Positions 1 to 9,868 of a stretch of 43,514 nucleotides of DNA are shown here, piece after piece (positions within the stretch are counted from its first letter, which is position 1; the number at the start of each line of letters is the position of its first letter). The position numbers and the translations under genes were made by a program. The notes under the pieces are model-generated. The model saw only the letters and a list, made by a program, of their open reading frames with translations, was not told the DNA's origin and ran no database searches. Source of the stretch: Flavobacteriales bacterium (GTDB taxonomy: Bacteria; Bacteroidota; Bacteroidia; Flavobacteriales_D; Sanyastnellaceae); contig CANHWU010000006.1 of the NCBI GenBank assembly GCA_947464415.1, positions 1-43,514 on the forward strand, written 5' to 3'.

Positions 1-3000
1 CACAGATGCATCCATACCATCTTGTACGTTTTCTTGACTTTTACTAAAGCTATCAATGAGAATTTCTCTTGTTTTTTCCAATAGCTTTCCAGGAATCCTT
101 TCTTGAAATTCTAAAACAGATCTGGAAAGCGCATTATGGCATAAGACACTAACCATAGCTCCTGGCACACCGTGCCCCGTGCAATCACAGACACCAAAGA
201 AAATCTTCTCGTCCATTTCCTCCACCCAAAAAAAATCTCCAGCAACGATATCTTTGGGAAGATAAAAAACAAAAGCATCGCCCAGCAATTGGCGCACCAT
301 GGACTCATCTGGCATGATGGCTAACTGAATCCTTCTAGCATATTCGATGGAGGAGAGTATTTCGTAGTTTTTAGTTTTTACCAAGTCTCGTTGCTTTTCA
401 ACTTCTATTTTTTCTTGTAAAATTTCTTCAGTGGCCACATCCACTTGTTGCTGTAACGCTCTGGCTTTTTTCACGAGTCGTTCGGAGTTCCACCGAATGG
501 TAACAAAGTAAATACCGATTAAAATCAAGCAATAGATAGTGTATGCGTAATTTGTTTTCCACCATGGAGGTAGAATATTAAAATGATATTGTAGTATTTC
601 ACTTTCTTCACCAGTATTAAATCGGGATTGAATAGATAGAGTGTATTTTCCAATTGAAATATTTCTGTAGTCTGCAAAATTGTCTTTACTCCATTGGCTC
701 CATTCTTCTTCTATCTCTTCTATCTTGTATCGATACTCTGTTTGATGGGGGGAGCTCCAATGAGGAGAGATGAAATGGAAGGTTAAGTGATTGAGTGAGT
801 GGATGGATTGTAATGAACGGGGAAAATTTTCAAATGGGATAAAGTCTTTATTGATTTTTCTGATATGGTTATAAAAGTCAATGGGTTTTTGATTGACTTC
901 AATTTGTGTCATCATTAACTGGGGTTTCTGTTTTTTTTGTAAAAAAGTGGAGGCCTGTGCAAAGATTAAACTTTGTCCACTTCCCCACCATCCACAATTT
1001 TGGCGATCGATGCAACAACTGTTTCGGTAAAAGTTGACATATTTTAATCCATCTTGTTTTGATTGGAACGTGGAAATTTGTATGTCTTTTTGAGATATCA
1101 AGTCTTTTGATGGGTCGAAGTGGATAATGTTTATGCCATTTTCTGTTGTAACCCAAATTTGATTTTCATTATCTTGGCTTATTGATCGAATGTCATTATT
1201 GCTCAAACCACAACCCTGATTAATTTTTAAAATGGATTGATCGGATTGGATGACGTTAATTCCTCCTTTGTTGGTACCAATCCAAATATTGCCTTTTCTG
1301 TCTTCAAATAAACTGAAGATATCATTAGAGCTCAGTCCTTCTTGAGTAGTTATGTAACGGGCCGTGTCTCCCACAATATGACAGATGCCGCCACCAGCGG
1401 TACCTATCCAAAAGTTACCTTTTTGATCTTGTAAAAGTGACCGAATAACATTGTGATTTAGTCCGTTATCTTCATTCAGATATATTATTTGATCATTTTC
1501 AATGATATTGATTCCCCCACCGTAAGTTCCAATCCACATTCTATTTTTTTTATCTCTGAGGATTGTACTGATGATGTTGGATGATAAACCCTGTTCGGTG
1601 GCTATGTATTGTGTTTGATTCCCTCGAAGAATAGTGATGCCATTTGAATAGCTTCCTATCCAAATTTGCTGTTTATCATCTTCACAAATTGACCAAATTA
1701 TATTGCTACTTAGGCCATTTTTTTCTTGAATTTGAATGATTTTATTGTTCTCCAAGACATTCACGCCTTTATCATCTGTGCCAATCCAAATACGGTTTTT
1801 TGTATCTTCAAAAATGGTTCTTACGATGGAGGAAGAGAGTCCAGATTTTTCTGTCAGGTGATAGAAAGACTGCGCGTTGATTTTATTGATACCACCACCA
1901 TCAGTGCCGCACCACACTCCCCCTTCGCCGTCAGTGGTTATACATTTTATAACTCGATGACTTAAACCATCCTCTTCTGAAAATCTGATGGCCGAGGCTG
2001 TAAGAGGGTTTTCTTTTTCATTGAATTGGAACTCAACTAATCCTGTTTCTGTTCCCAACCAAACGCTGTTAGCGGTACTCAATATGGACCAAACGCACTG
2101 AAATGAAGGAAATAGCTGGAGTTGCGGCTGAAATAACGTCCCATCTACTATTACCATCACACCACTTTCCTCTGTGCCAATCCAAATGCGTTGTTGCTGA
2201 TCAATATGAATAGATAAAACCCGTTCTTTTTCTACCCCTATATCTGGTTGTGTGATTTTTGATTGTTTGTAATCAAGACAACAGATTCCTCCTCCTTCTG
2301 TTCCTATCCAAATCTTATTAGAATTATCCTCGGTGAGACAGCGTATATGGTTGGACGTGAGACCATGCTCTTCAGAGAAACAGTATAAATCTTGTTGATT
2401 TATACAGCATACACCTCCCCCACCCGTCCCCATCCAAATATTTCCTGCCGCATCTTCAAGAATACAATGTATGTTATTACTCGGTAAACCTTGCTCTTGC
2501 GTATAATGATAAAAGGTGGTTCCATCATATTTGGTAACACCACCATTGGTGGTTCCTATCCATAAGTTGCCCAATCGGTCTTCTATCATACATTCAATTT
2601 GGTTGTCGGATAATCCTGATTCTTTATCGAAATGAAGAAGGGATTTTCCGTTGTATCTGGCTATACCAGAATTGTGTGAACCTATCCAAAAATTGCTCTT
2701 AGAATCTTTTAAAAGTGCATTTACAAAAGGGGATTTTAAACCTTCAAATATTCCGAAATGTTGGATGTTCATCTCTGCATTTTCCTTCATTTGAAATTGT
2801 CCACAGGGTATTTGAAAGTGGTTTTTTAATGATGTTTTTTTAGGTTTTATTGTTGTTTTTATGGGTGTATGGTGAGTTGTGGGGTTAATTTTTTTAGCCG
2901 GATCTTCCCATGAAAATTCAAAACTTTTGATAGGATAGAAATGGATTTTTTTAGGTTGGTTTTGCTTTTCAAGTATGACAAGATCTTCTAAACGGCCTTT

Positions 3001-3267
3001 TCTTGGAGGCTGAAGAAAATCTATTTTATTAGAAAATGTGGAAAGAGCTTTTTTTTGTTTGGAGGGGATGGCCAAACCCTTGCTATTGATAGCGATATCC
3101 ACGGCTTCTCTTTGTTTTGCTGTATCTACAGAACTGCCTGAATAGTCTTTAGTAGAAATAGTGGGGTTGCTACACGCGGTAAGTAGTAGAATAAAGCTGA
3201 AAAATAACAGTGGTGAGATGATGTTTTTAATCAATGTTTGGTTTTTTGATGAATAATTCTTGGTCAT
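1..3267 (-). CDS. SpoIIE/PP2C-family phosphatase with N-terminal lipobox, Reg_prop beta-propeller repeats, Y_Y_Y-like domain, TM and coiled coil (C-terminus truncated at the window edge)
   Basis: Reverse-strand reading from ATG at 3267 is open to base 1 (MTKNYSSKNQTLIKNIISPLLFFSFILLLTACSNP...). About 13 'xWIGTxxGG' repeats with 'GLSSNxI' motifs, TM 'YAYTIYCLILIGIYFVTIRW', then 'IQLAIMPDESMVRQLLGDAFVFYLPKDIVAGDFFWVEEMDEKIFFGVCDCTGHGVPGAMVSVLCHNAL', typical of SpoIIE phosphatases. Absent from the ORF track because there is no stop in the window. Confidence 0.93.
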   Translation of the reverse strand, partial: MTKNYSSKNQTLIKNIISPLLFFSFILLLTACSNPTISTKDYSGSSVDTAKQREAVDIAINSKGLAIPSKQKKALSTFSNKIDFLQPPRKGRLEDLVILEKQNQPKKIHFYPIKSFEFSWEDPAKKINPTTHHTPIKTTIKPKKTSLKNHFQIPCGQFQMKENAEMNIQHFGIFEGLKSPFVNALLKDSKSNFWIGSHNSGIARYNGKSLLHFDKESGLSDNQIECMIEDRLGNLWIGTTNGGVTKYDGTTFYHYTQEQGLPSNNIHCILEDAAGNIWMGTGGGGVCCINQQDLYCFSEEHGLTSNHIRCLTEDNSNKIWIGTEGGGICCLDYKQSKITQPDIGVEKERVLSIHIDQQQRIWIGTEESGVMVIVDGTLFQPQLQLFPSFQCVWSILSTANSVWLGTETGLVEFQFNEKENPLTASAIRFSEEDGLSHRVIKCITTDGEGGVWCGTDGGGINKINAQSFYHLTEKSGLSSSIVRTIFEDTKNRIWIGTDDKGVNVLENNKIIQIQEKNGLSSNIIWSICEDDKQQIWIGSYSNGITILRGNQTQYIATEQGLSSNIISTILRDKKNRMWIGTYGGGINIIENDQIIYLNEDNGLNHNVIRSLLQDQKGNFWIGTAGGGICHIVGDTARYITTQEGLSSNDIFSLFEDRKGNIWIGTNKGGINVIQSDQSILKINQGCGLSNNDIRSISQDNENQIWVTTENGINIIHFDPSKDLISQKDIQISTFQSKQDGLKYVNFYRNSCCIDRQNCGWWGSGQSLIFAQASTFLQKKQKPQLMMTQIEVNQKPIDFYNHIRKINKDFIPFENFPRSLQSIHSLNHLTFHFISPHWSSPHQTEYRYKIEEIEEEWSQWSKDNFADYRNISIGKYTLSIQSRFNTGEESEILQYHFNILPPWWKTNYAYTIYCLILIGIYFVTIRWNSERLVKKARALQQQVDVATEEILQEKIEVEKQRDLVKTKNYEILSSIEYARRIQLAIMPDESMVRQLLGDAFVFYLPKDIVAGDFFWVEEMDEKIFFGVCDCTGHGVPGAMVSVLCHNALSRSVLEFQERIPGKLLEKTREILIDSFSKSQENVQDGMDASV

Positions 3268-3440
3268 AAAAATACAAAAACGCGATGATGCTTTTTGCTC
3301 AAATGGTAGCAACATGAATTATTGACCTTGAGAAGAACAATAGAATGAGCATCGTACATAATATTCAAATAATTTATAGGAATTATCGCATAAGGTTTTT
3401 GTGAGGGAGGACTAAAAATTTGCACCATAAACTTAAAATT

Positions 3441-4055
3441 ATGAATGCAAAAATTTTCTTTTTCTCTCTTCTCATCGCCGGATGCACCCCCGGTGATCCT
3501 GTCATCGCAGACTACCGAGGCCAAGTATTGGAGTATGGCACTGAAGATGTCATTGAAGGCGCACAGGTCAAATTATTGAATCCCGTGTTTTCAGGTCCCA
3601 CCGGCGCGGGATCCTATCAGGCGGTTTGGCAAGGAACCACTGATCATCAGGGTGTATTTTCTGCAACATGGACGGATGAAATGCAACTTGTTTATTGTGT
3701 GGGAGACTCTACTTTTTTTGATCTAGGTCAGCACCAAGCGGCTTGGATGGAGAGGGAGGAGCCGCTTCAAAAATTGTATCTAATGGGTAAAAGCCCTTTG
3801 GTGTTGAATATTCAAGATACGGGTCAAGCCCAGACCATCTCCCACTTGGAGCTTTTTCCATTCAGTCCATCAACGAATGAGGTGATCAATGTTCCGCATC
3901 ATTCTTTTCCTTTTTTTTCTGAGGTATTTGCCAATTACCCTTTGTCTCTTTCTTATCGTGTTCATTTTCTGAATGGTCAAACCAGCGAAATTTTAACGCG
4001 CTCATTTCTTACAGGTTCTCGCGGCGATACCTCACACATCGTATTGCCTTACTAA
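3441..4055 (+). CDS. Hypothetical lipoprotein with a carboxypeptidase-regulatory-like N-terminal domain
   Basis: ORF in track begins at a TTG (3420); in-frame ATG at 3441 gives MNAKIFFFSLLIAGCTPGDPV with lipobox LIAGC. 'YRGQVLEYGTEDVIEGAQVKLLNP' resembles CarboxypepD_reg-like domains. Confidence 0.75.
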   Translation: MNAKIFFFSLLIAGCTPGDPVIADYRGQVLEYGTEDVIEGAQVKLLNPVFSGPTGAGSYQAVWQGTTDHQGVFSATWTDEMQLVYCVGDSTFFDLGQHQAAWMEREEPLQKLYLMGKSPLVLNIQDTGQAQTISHLELFPFSPSTNEVINVPHHSFPFFSEVFANYPLSLSYRVHFLNGQTSEILTRSFLTGSRGDTSHIVLPY

Positions 4056-4079
4056 AATTTTAACCCATACATCTATATT

Positions 4080-7000
4080 ATGAAAACTCATTTTTTGAGC
4101 AGCTTAGGCTGTTTATGGTTCTCTTTTTTTGCTCTTCCTTCTTGGGCTCAAAACATTACCACACAATCTCCCTCTCCCATTGCTTTGAAAACCTTACCGG
4201 AAAGCGAGCCTCCCATAGAGCAGGTATTTCAAGTGGAGGAGGCTTGGCAATGGAGAAAAAACCTCATGTTGGGACAAAGAGATTCTTTGGCCAACACCTC
4301 TATTGCTAAATTCAGATCTTTTTTCGAGCCCGCTGCCATTTCCACTATTGAGGTTTATCCCGTAGGTCAGGTATTTGACTATGTAGGAATGCAAGACCAA
4401 CTAATTCATATTCGTACGGACACCACCTTTTTTTGTAATTTAAGTCAATCAAAATTAGTGGACCAGCATGTTCGATTTCACTTCCCCTCCGAAGGGGATT
4501 GGTGGCAGGGAAACTGGTCTTTACAAGAAGTTGATTTTGACGATGGACAGGGTTGGAGAACGATCAATGCAGATCTTATAGAGGTGGATTATTGGGATAT
4601 TTATACCGACAAGCATATTGTATTCAAAGCCACTTTTGAGGGAGTACATTTTTATTGTACCATGATCCTCAAAGGAGCCAATTGTCAAAGCGTGTTTTCT
4701 TCGCCTAATCTTCCTTTATGGGTCGCCGAGAACCCGGAATTTCCATGGAGGTTGTCGGTAAATACGGAGGTGGGTTTGTTGAGCGCTAATGCCTATACTT
4801 TGCACAGTGAGGATGGTGTTTTTGATCAACCCTTCATTTTTGTGGAGGGAATTGATTTTGGGTATGAGCAATATCCTTATCAAAACGGAACTTTTGGGTG
4901 GTGTCAATTTACAGGAGGGGATTATTCTGGAGATTATTCTATGATGAGTGAATCTCCCGTTTTTTTGAATGAACTGAGAGAAAGAGGGTATGATATCATT
5001 TTGTTGGATTTTGTAGACGGTGCCGCGGATATTCGGGCCAATGCAGAGATTTTGATAAAGTTGATACAATTGTGTAACAATTTTAAGGAGGGAAATGACC
5101 ATCTAGTGGTAGCGGGAGCGAGCATGGGTGGACAAGTGGCGAGATGTGCGTTAGGTAAAATGGAACAAATGGGAGAGCCGCATTGCGTGGGTGTGTATAT
5201 CTCATTGGATAGCCCCCATGAAGGTGCCAACATTCCATTAGGTTTACAAGCGCTGTTGTCTTTTATGTCTACTTACAACGCAAATGCGGACTCTTTTGTA
5301 CATGATGCGCTTACACGCACGGCAGCCCAGCAACTCTTGATCTATCAATGGTTGGATTCCGAGGGTTGGATCAGCGCACCTTGGAAAAGAGCGGAATATC
5401 AAAACTATTTGCAGAGTCTTCCCTTTCCTTCTCATTGTTTTTCGATGGCCATAGCCAATGGGAATTTTCAGCAGCAGGGCCTGGATTGCAGCCCGTTTTT
5501 AATAGAAGAAAATTGCGATGCTAGCGTCATTATTCCCGGAAACGAGTTGGAGTTGAGAGCCTTTACCCTTCCGGGAGATTTAACGAATATCAATAATACA
5601 GAAAGCGCAAATGTCATTGCGGATTTGACCTTTACCCAGATCGACTGGAATGGAATCATCCCAGATGTAACACAAGACCATCAATTGCTTTATGTTCCCA
5701 ACAACCTCTTGGCATTGGATTGCCGAGCAGGCGGTTATAGAGCTTCTATGGTTCAGTTAGTAAACGCTCTGAATGAAAGCCCTGATTTTTCTAATCAATG
5801 TGGAAGCATTTCGTCCAATCAATACTTGGCGCAACACTGTTTTGTTCCGAGCCCTTCCTCATGGGCAATCCCTTTATCGGTGGATAATGTGGCAGAGGCG
5901 ATGGAGCAAAGTCCATTTGACTTTGTATATGCGCCGTTTGCGTCCAATGAATCTCACAGTGCATTGACATCATCCAATGCGGGTTGGCTTTTGTATCATT
6001 TGGATGTTATCATGAATAGTACAATGGAGTTGACTTCTAATGCAACGGATATATACAATTTTGGCACGATGGAGGATTGGATATTTCCTCATATAGACAT
6101 GCAAGACCATGATGTCATTAGTATTCAAAAGCAACAAGGTCTGCACGATGGTAGTTTGCCCTTTCCTACCATTGGCTCACATCATGTGATGAAAACAAAA
6201 ACGGGTTGTATGGGAGCTGAGATTTATTTGCACGGTAAAGCCCGATTAGAGATCGGTGATGAGGAAGGACTTTCTACCGCTTCTTTGATTGTTCGCGGGG
6301 GTACCGTTTTAAGAATAGAGGAAAAAGGCACCTGTTGGATCTTTCCGGGAAGTGAGTTGATCATCGAAGATGGTGGAAAAGTCATCATCGATGCAGAGGG
6401 AGGTTTGAGAAACGCAGGAGGTAAAATTGTCGTTAAGGAAGGAGGTGAATTGATTTACAAAAAGGGTTATTGTTCGTTGGAAAAAGAAAGCGCCCGTTTG
6501 CATCTAAAAGGAGGGCTGGTCCACTTGATGCCAAGCGCTCAGTTGAATTGGACTCCCATACTTGGACAAACGGGAGCCATGGAAGTTTTTCCGAATGATT
6601 TTTCCGAGTTCTATCTCGAACAGAACGCCACTATGAGAGCGGCAGGGAATCATACACAAGACACCCTGTTGATATTACACGATGGAGCACATTGCGATCA
6701 AATCTCTTATTTTGAAAGCCAAGTGGTGATGACCAATGGAAAAATAGTTGTGGAAAAGGAGGCTAGGATGAAATGGCGGGCGGACTTGGTGTTAAAAAAG
6801 CTTGTGATGCAAGGTTTACCCTGCAATGATCCTGAAGGAAATTTTATTACAGAAAAAAATCATGTGGTGGCATACTACTCGGACATAAAAGAGATTTTTT
6901 GGAATTCTACTTCTTTATCTGTGGAACTGTTCAATGTCTCGAGTACAGGAAGTCAAGATTGGAATGTATCCCACGGGCAGTGGCATTGGCAGTCAGGACA

Positions 7001-7799
7001 AATCCAAGGACATGGCATTTTTTTCTTTGATATGTTGGGAGAGGCTGTTTTTGGAAATGTAGTGATGACAGGAGAGGGCAGTGCTTTTGGTCTGCAGCAT
7101 CATGGATCCACAGCTTTGATTTTTAATGAAGGGCAGATCAGTGACTATTATCATGGCATTATCAAAGGGCAGGGAAAGCTGGGGTTGCGTTGTTCAGCGC
7201 TCAGCCAGTTGACAACCGCGGTACAACTGCATGATCAAGCTTTGTTGATGATCAATGAGGGTTTTGGTAGAAACCAATGGGTAGAAAATGATATCCATTT
7301 GAGCTTTCAGCAAGCGCTTTCGCCTATGATCCAAGGGGGAGGAAACTATTTTTCTGAAAGCGAGTCTAATCCGAGCGTTGAGGGAGCAATACAGAGTACT
7401 GTTGGGGAGATGAATTGGTCGGGCAATGAATGGGAAAATGAGAGTTTTATCAATGAATGCGTGATGTATAATGCCAATAATGAGCTGGTGGAGATGGTAA
7501 TAACCCCCATGCAGGGCTATCAAGGTTGCGGAAATGAGGAGATGTATGATTTTAAAAACGCCAGTGTTAATCCTCAGGGGTTATCATTATTTCCCAATCC
7601 CGCTCGTATCGGTCAAGATGTTCGGTGGAATGGAGGGGTCCCCGATAAAATAATAGATGCCTCAGGGCGCGATGTACTTTCCAAAGTGCTGATGCACGGC
7701 GACGGAGTATTTATTTCCATGCATTCCTCACAATTAAGCCCGGGAGTATATTGGGTGATTCAAAAAGAAGGAGTGTTTCCTTGGGTGCTGCTGCCGTGA
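4080..7799 (+). CDS. Secreted alpha/beta-hydrolase (lipase-like) with beta-helix-like region and T9SS type A sorting domain
   Basis: Signal peptide 'FLSSLGCLWFSFFALPSWAQ'; nucleophile elbow 'VVAGASMGGQVARCALG' (GxSxG); Gly/Val-rich repetitive 'GSELIIEDGGKVIIDAEGGLRNAGGKIVVKEGGELI'; C-terminal 'LSLFPNPARIGQDVRWNG...LSPGVYWVIQKEG' matches T9SS type A CTD style. Confidence 0.85.
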   Translation: MKTHFLSSLGCLWFSFFALPSWAQNITTQSPSPIALKTLPESEPPIEQVFQVEEAWQWRKNLMLGQRDSLANTSIAKFRSFFEPAAISTIEVYPVGQVFDYVGMQDQLIHIRTDTTFFCNLSQSKLVDQHVRFHFPSEGDWWQGNWSLQEVDFDDGQGWRTINADLIEVDYWDIYTDKHIVFKATFEGVHFYCTMILKGANCQSVFSSPNLPLWVAENPEFPWRLSVNTEVGLLSANAYTLHSEDGVFDQPFIFVEGIDFGYEQYPYQNGTFGWCQFTGGDYSGDYSMMSESPVFLNELRERGYDIILLDFVDGAADIRANAEILIKLIQLCNNFKEGNDHLVVAGASMGGQVARCALGKMEQMGEPHCVGVYISLDSPHEGANIPLGLQALLSFMSTYNANADSFVHDALTRTAAQQLLIYQWLDSEGWISAPWKRAEYQNYLQSLPFPSHCFSMAIANGNFQQQGLDCSPFLIEENCDASVIIPGNELELRAFTLPGDLTNINNTESANVIADLTFTQIDWNGIIPDVTQDHQLLYVPNNLLALDCRAGGYRASMVQLVNALNESPDFSNQCGSISSNQYLAQHCFVPSPSSWAIPLSVDNVAEAMEQSPFDFVYAPFASNESHSALTSSNAGWLLYHLDVIMNSTMELTSNATDIYNFGTMEDWIFPHIDMQDHDVISIQKQQGLHDGSLPFPTIGSHHVMKTKTGCMGAEIYLHGKARLEIGDEEGLSTASLIVRGGTVLRIEEKGTCWIFPGSELIIEDGGKVIIDAEGGLRNAGGKIVVKEGGELIYKKGYCSLEKESARLHLKGGLVHLMPSAQLNWTPILGQTGAMEVFPNDFSEFYLEQNATMRAAGNHTQDTLLILHDGAHCDQISYFESQVVMTNGKIVVEKEARMKWRADLVLKKLVMQGLPCNDPEGNFITEKNHVVAYYSDIKEIFWNSTSLSVELFNVSSTGSQDWNVSHGQWHWQSGQIQGHGIFFFDMLGEAVFGNVVMTGEGSAFGLQHHGSTALIFNEGQISDYYHGIIKGQGKLGLRCSALSQLTTAVQLHDQALLMINEGFGRNQWVENDIHLSFQQALSPMIQGGGNYFSESESNPSVEGAIQSTVGEMNWSGNEWENESFINECVMYNANNELVEMVITPMQGYQGCGNEEMYDFKNASVNPQGLSLFPNPARIGQDVRWNGGVPDKIIDASGRDVLSKVLMHGDGVFISMHSSQLSPGVYWVIQKEGVFPWVLLP

Positions 7800-7860
7800 T
7801 GGGTGTTAAAACCCGTTAAGGATAGGTTCCAAGCACAAACAAGTTGTATTTTTCGCCCAC

Positions 7861-9189
7861 ATGAAAAAGGGGTTAGCAACACTTTTAGTTTGGCTTGGAG
7901 CCTTTTCTTTATTGGCTTTGGTGGCGCTCCAGGTCTATTGGGTGCACAATACTTACTTGTTAAAAGAACAATCTTTCGCTGATCACATTCAAAAAGCATT
8001 GCATCAAACCATCGATGAGCTCGAAAATTGGGATGCGGTAAAGCGACAAAGTGAAAATTTGATTATGACCTCAGACAGCGTTCAAACGGCTCAGTGGGCG
8101 GATGATTTTGGATCGTGGATAGAAGTAGATATTTTCCCCTCAGTAGAGGAGAGGATTGATACCGCGCTCGTGGATTCTTTGCTTCAAAAGAATATTTGGA
8201 AAGAGGGGGTGAAAACCCCCTTCTATTATGCTATTGTGAGAGAAGATGGGATGGTTTTTTGGAAAAATCAAGATATGGAAAGTGAGGAAAGTCATTCTTA
8301 TCAGGCCAAGCTCTTTCCCAACGACCCCGTTTCCAAGACGTTTTTTTTGCGTTTGATTTTTCCAGAAACCTCCAAGTATCTCATTGGCTCTATGTGGAAA
8401 ATGCTGATAATCAGCGGCTTGTTGTTAACGGGGTTGATGTGGCTGTTTTTCTACTCTTTTCTCACCATTCACCGACAACGTAAATTGAGTGAGCTGAAAA
8501 GCGATTTTATTAATAACATGACCCATGAATTAAAGACCCCCATTGCAACCATTTCACTGGCATGTGAGGTCTTACAAGACAAAGACGTACAAAAGTCGGA
8601 AAACAGCAGAGAACGATACATCAAAATGATTACCGAAGAGAATACAAGATTGGGTATGTTGGTGGAAAACGTGCTACGCACCTCTTTGTTTGAGCAAGGA
8701 CAGATGAAGATGAAGGTTCAGGTGATATCCCTTCATGAGGTAGTTCAGTCGGTGTTGCGAAGTTTTGATTTACAAGTTAAAAATAGAAGAGCGGTTGTCA
8801 TAGAAGATTACCTCGCTAAGAATGATCAATTAGAGGGGGATGTTCTGCACATTACCAACCTAGTGTTCAATCTTTTTGATAATGCTTTGAAGTATAGTTT
8901 AGAGATGCCCGAGATTCAAATTACCACCAAAGAAGAAGAGGGTTTTGTGGTGTTAGAAGTTGCCGATAATGGAATTGGAATCAGCAAAGAGAATCAGAAA
9001 AGAATATTTGAGAAATTGTATCGTGTACCAACAGGAAATATCCATAATGTCAAAGGTTATGGTTTGGGTTTGAGTTATGTAATGGGGGTGGTATTGAAAC
9101 ACAAGGGACAAATACAAGTAGAGAGTGAATTGAAAAAAGGAACCAAGTTTATTGTAAAACTGCCAAGAAAATATGAAGCGGTCAATTAG
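7861..9189 (+). CDS. Sensor histidine kinase (RprX-like)
   Basis: Two TMs, 'DFINNMTHELKTPIATISLACEVL' H-box, 'NLVFNLFDNALKYS' N-box, 'DNGIGISKENQKRIFEKLYRV', 'GYGLGLSYV'. Confidence 0.93.
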   Translation: MKKGLATLLVWLGAFSLLALVALQVYWVHNTYLLKEQSFADHIQKALHQTIDELENWDAVKRQSENLIMTSDSVQTAQWADDFGSWIEVDIFPSVEERIDTALVDSLLQKNIWKEGVKTPFYYAIVREDGMVFWKNQDMESEESHSYQAKLFPNDPVSKTFFLRLIFPETSKYLIGSMWKMLIISGLLLTGLMWLFFYSFLTIHRQRKLSELKSDFINNMTHELKTPIATISLACEVLQDKDVQKSENSRERYIKMITEENTRLGMLVENVLRTSLFEQGQMKMKVQVISLHEVVQSVLRSFDLQVKNRRAVVIEDYLAKNDQLEGDVLHITNLVFNLFDNALKYSLEMPEIQITTKEEEGFVVLEVADNGIGISKENQKRIFEKLYRVPTGNIHNVKGYGLGLSYVMGVVLKHKGQIQVESELKKGTKFIVKLPRKYEAVN

Positions 9190-9868
9190 TATATTATTGT
9201 GTGAGGATGATCCCAATTTAGGCTCATTGCTCACGGAGTATCTCAATGCTAAAGGGTACAAAACCGATTTGGCTATTGATGGTCAAGAGGGTATGAAGAT
9301 GTTTAAAAGGGGCAATTATAATTTTGTCATTTTAGATGTGATGATGCCCATCAAGGATGGTTTTACAGTGGCCAAAGAGATTCGTCAAGACGATAAGCAC
9401 ACTCCTATCTTATTTTTAACTGCCAAGAGCTTGAAGGAAGATACTTTGGCGGGATTTGAGGCTGGAGGGGATGATTATTTGACAAAGCCCTTCAGCATGG
9501 AGGAGCTCTTGGCTCGTGTGAATGCGATTTTAAAGCGCACCAACCCCCTGATTTCAGCAGAATCCAGCGATGAGGAGTTGGAAATTGGAAACTTGCACTT
9601 CCAGTACAACAAACAAAAACTAGTGGTTCAAGGAGAGGAGGTGAAGCTCACGACCAAAGAAAATGAGTTGTTGTATTTATTAACGAAGAATAAAAACGGC
9701 ATCCTGGAAAGAAGTTATGCGTTAAAGACCATTTGGGGAGATGACAATTATTTCAATGGAAGAAGTATGGACGTTTATATCGCCAAGCTCAGAAAGCATT
9801 TAAGGTCTGATGAGCGTTTGGAAATCATCAACGTTCATGGAAAGGGCTTCAAGCTGATTGTTCCGTAA
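9173..9868 (+). CDS. OmpR-family response regulator (RprY-like), overlaps the kinase gene by 17 nt
   Basis: 'SILLCEDDPNLGSLLTEYLNAKGY', 'FVILDVMMPIKDGF', 'PILFLTAKS', C-terminal winged helix 'YALKTIWGDDNYFNGRSMDVYIAKLRKHLR'. Confidence 0.94.
   Translation: MKRSISILLCEDDPNLGSLLTEYLNAKGYKTDLAIDGQEGMKMFKRGNYNFVILDVMMPIKDGFTVAKEIRQDDKHTPILFLTAKSLKEDTLAGFEAGGDDYLTKPFSMEELLARVNAILKRTNPLISAESSDEELEIGNLHFQYNKQKLVVQGEEVKLTTKENELLYLLTKNKNGILERSYALKTIWGDDNYFNGRSMDVYIAKLRKHLRSDERLEIINVHGKGFKLIVP

Noticed and set aside
111-2000. Short ORFs 111..308, 899..1156 and 1726..1965
   Set aside because: Out-of-frame or antisense shadows of the large minus-strand SpoIIE/Reg_prop gene, which the track omits because it has no stop in the window.
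7800-7830. GGGTGTTAAAACCC imperfect hairpin after the T9SS hydrolase
   Set aside because: Stem too short and no T-tract; not supported as a terminator.
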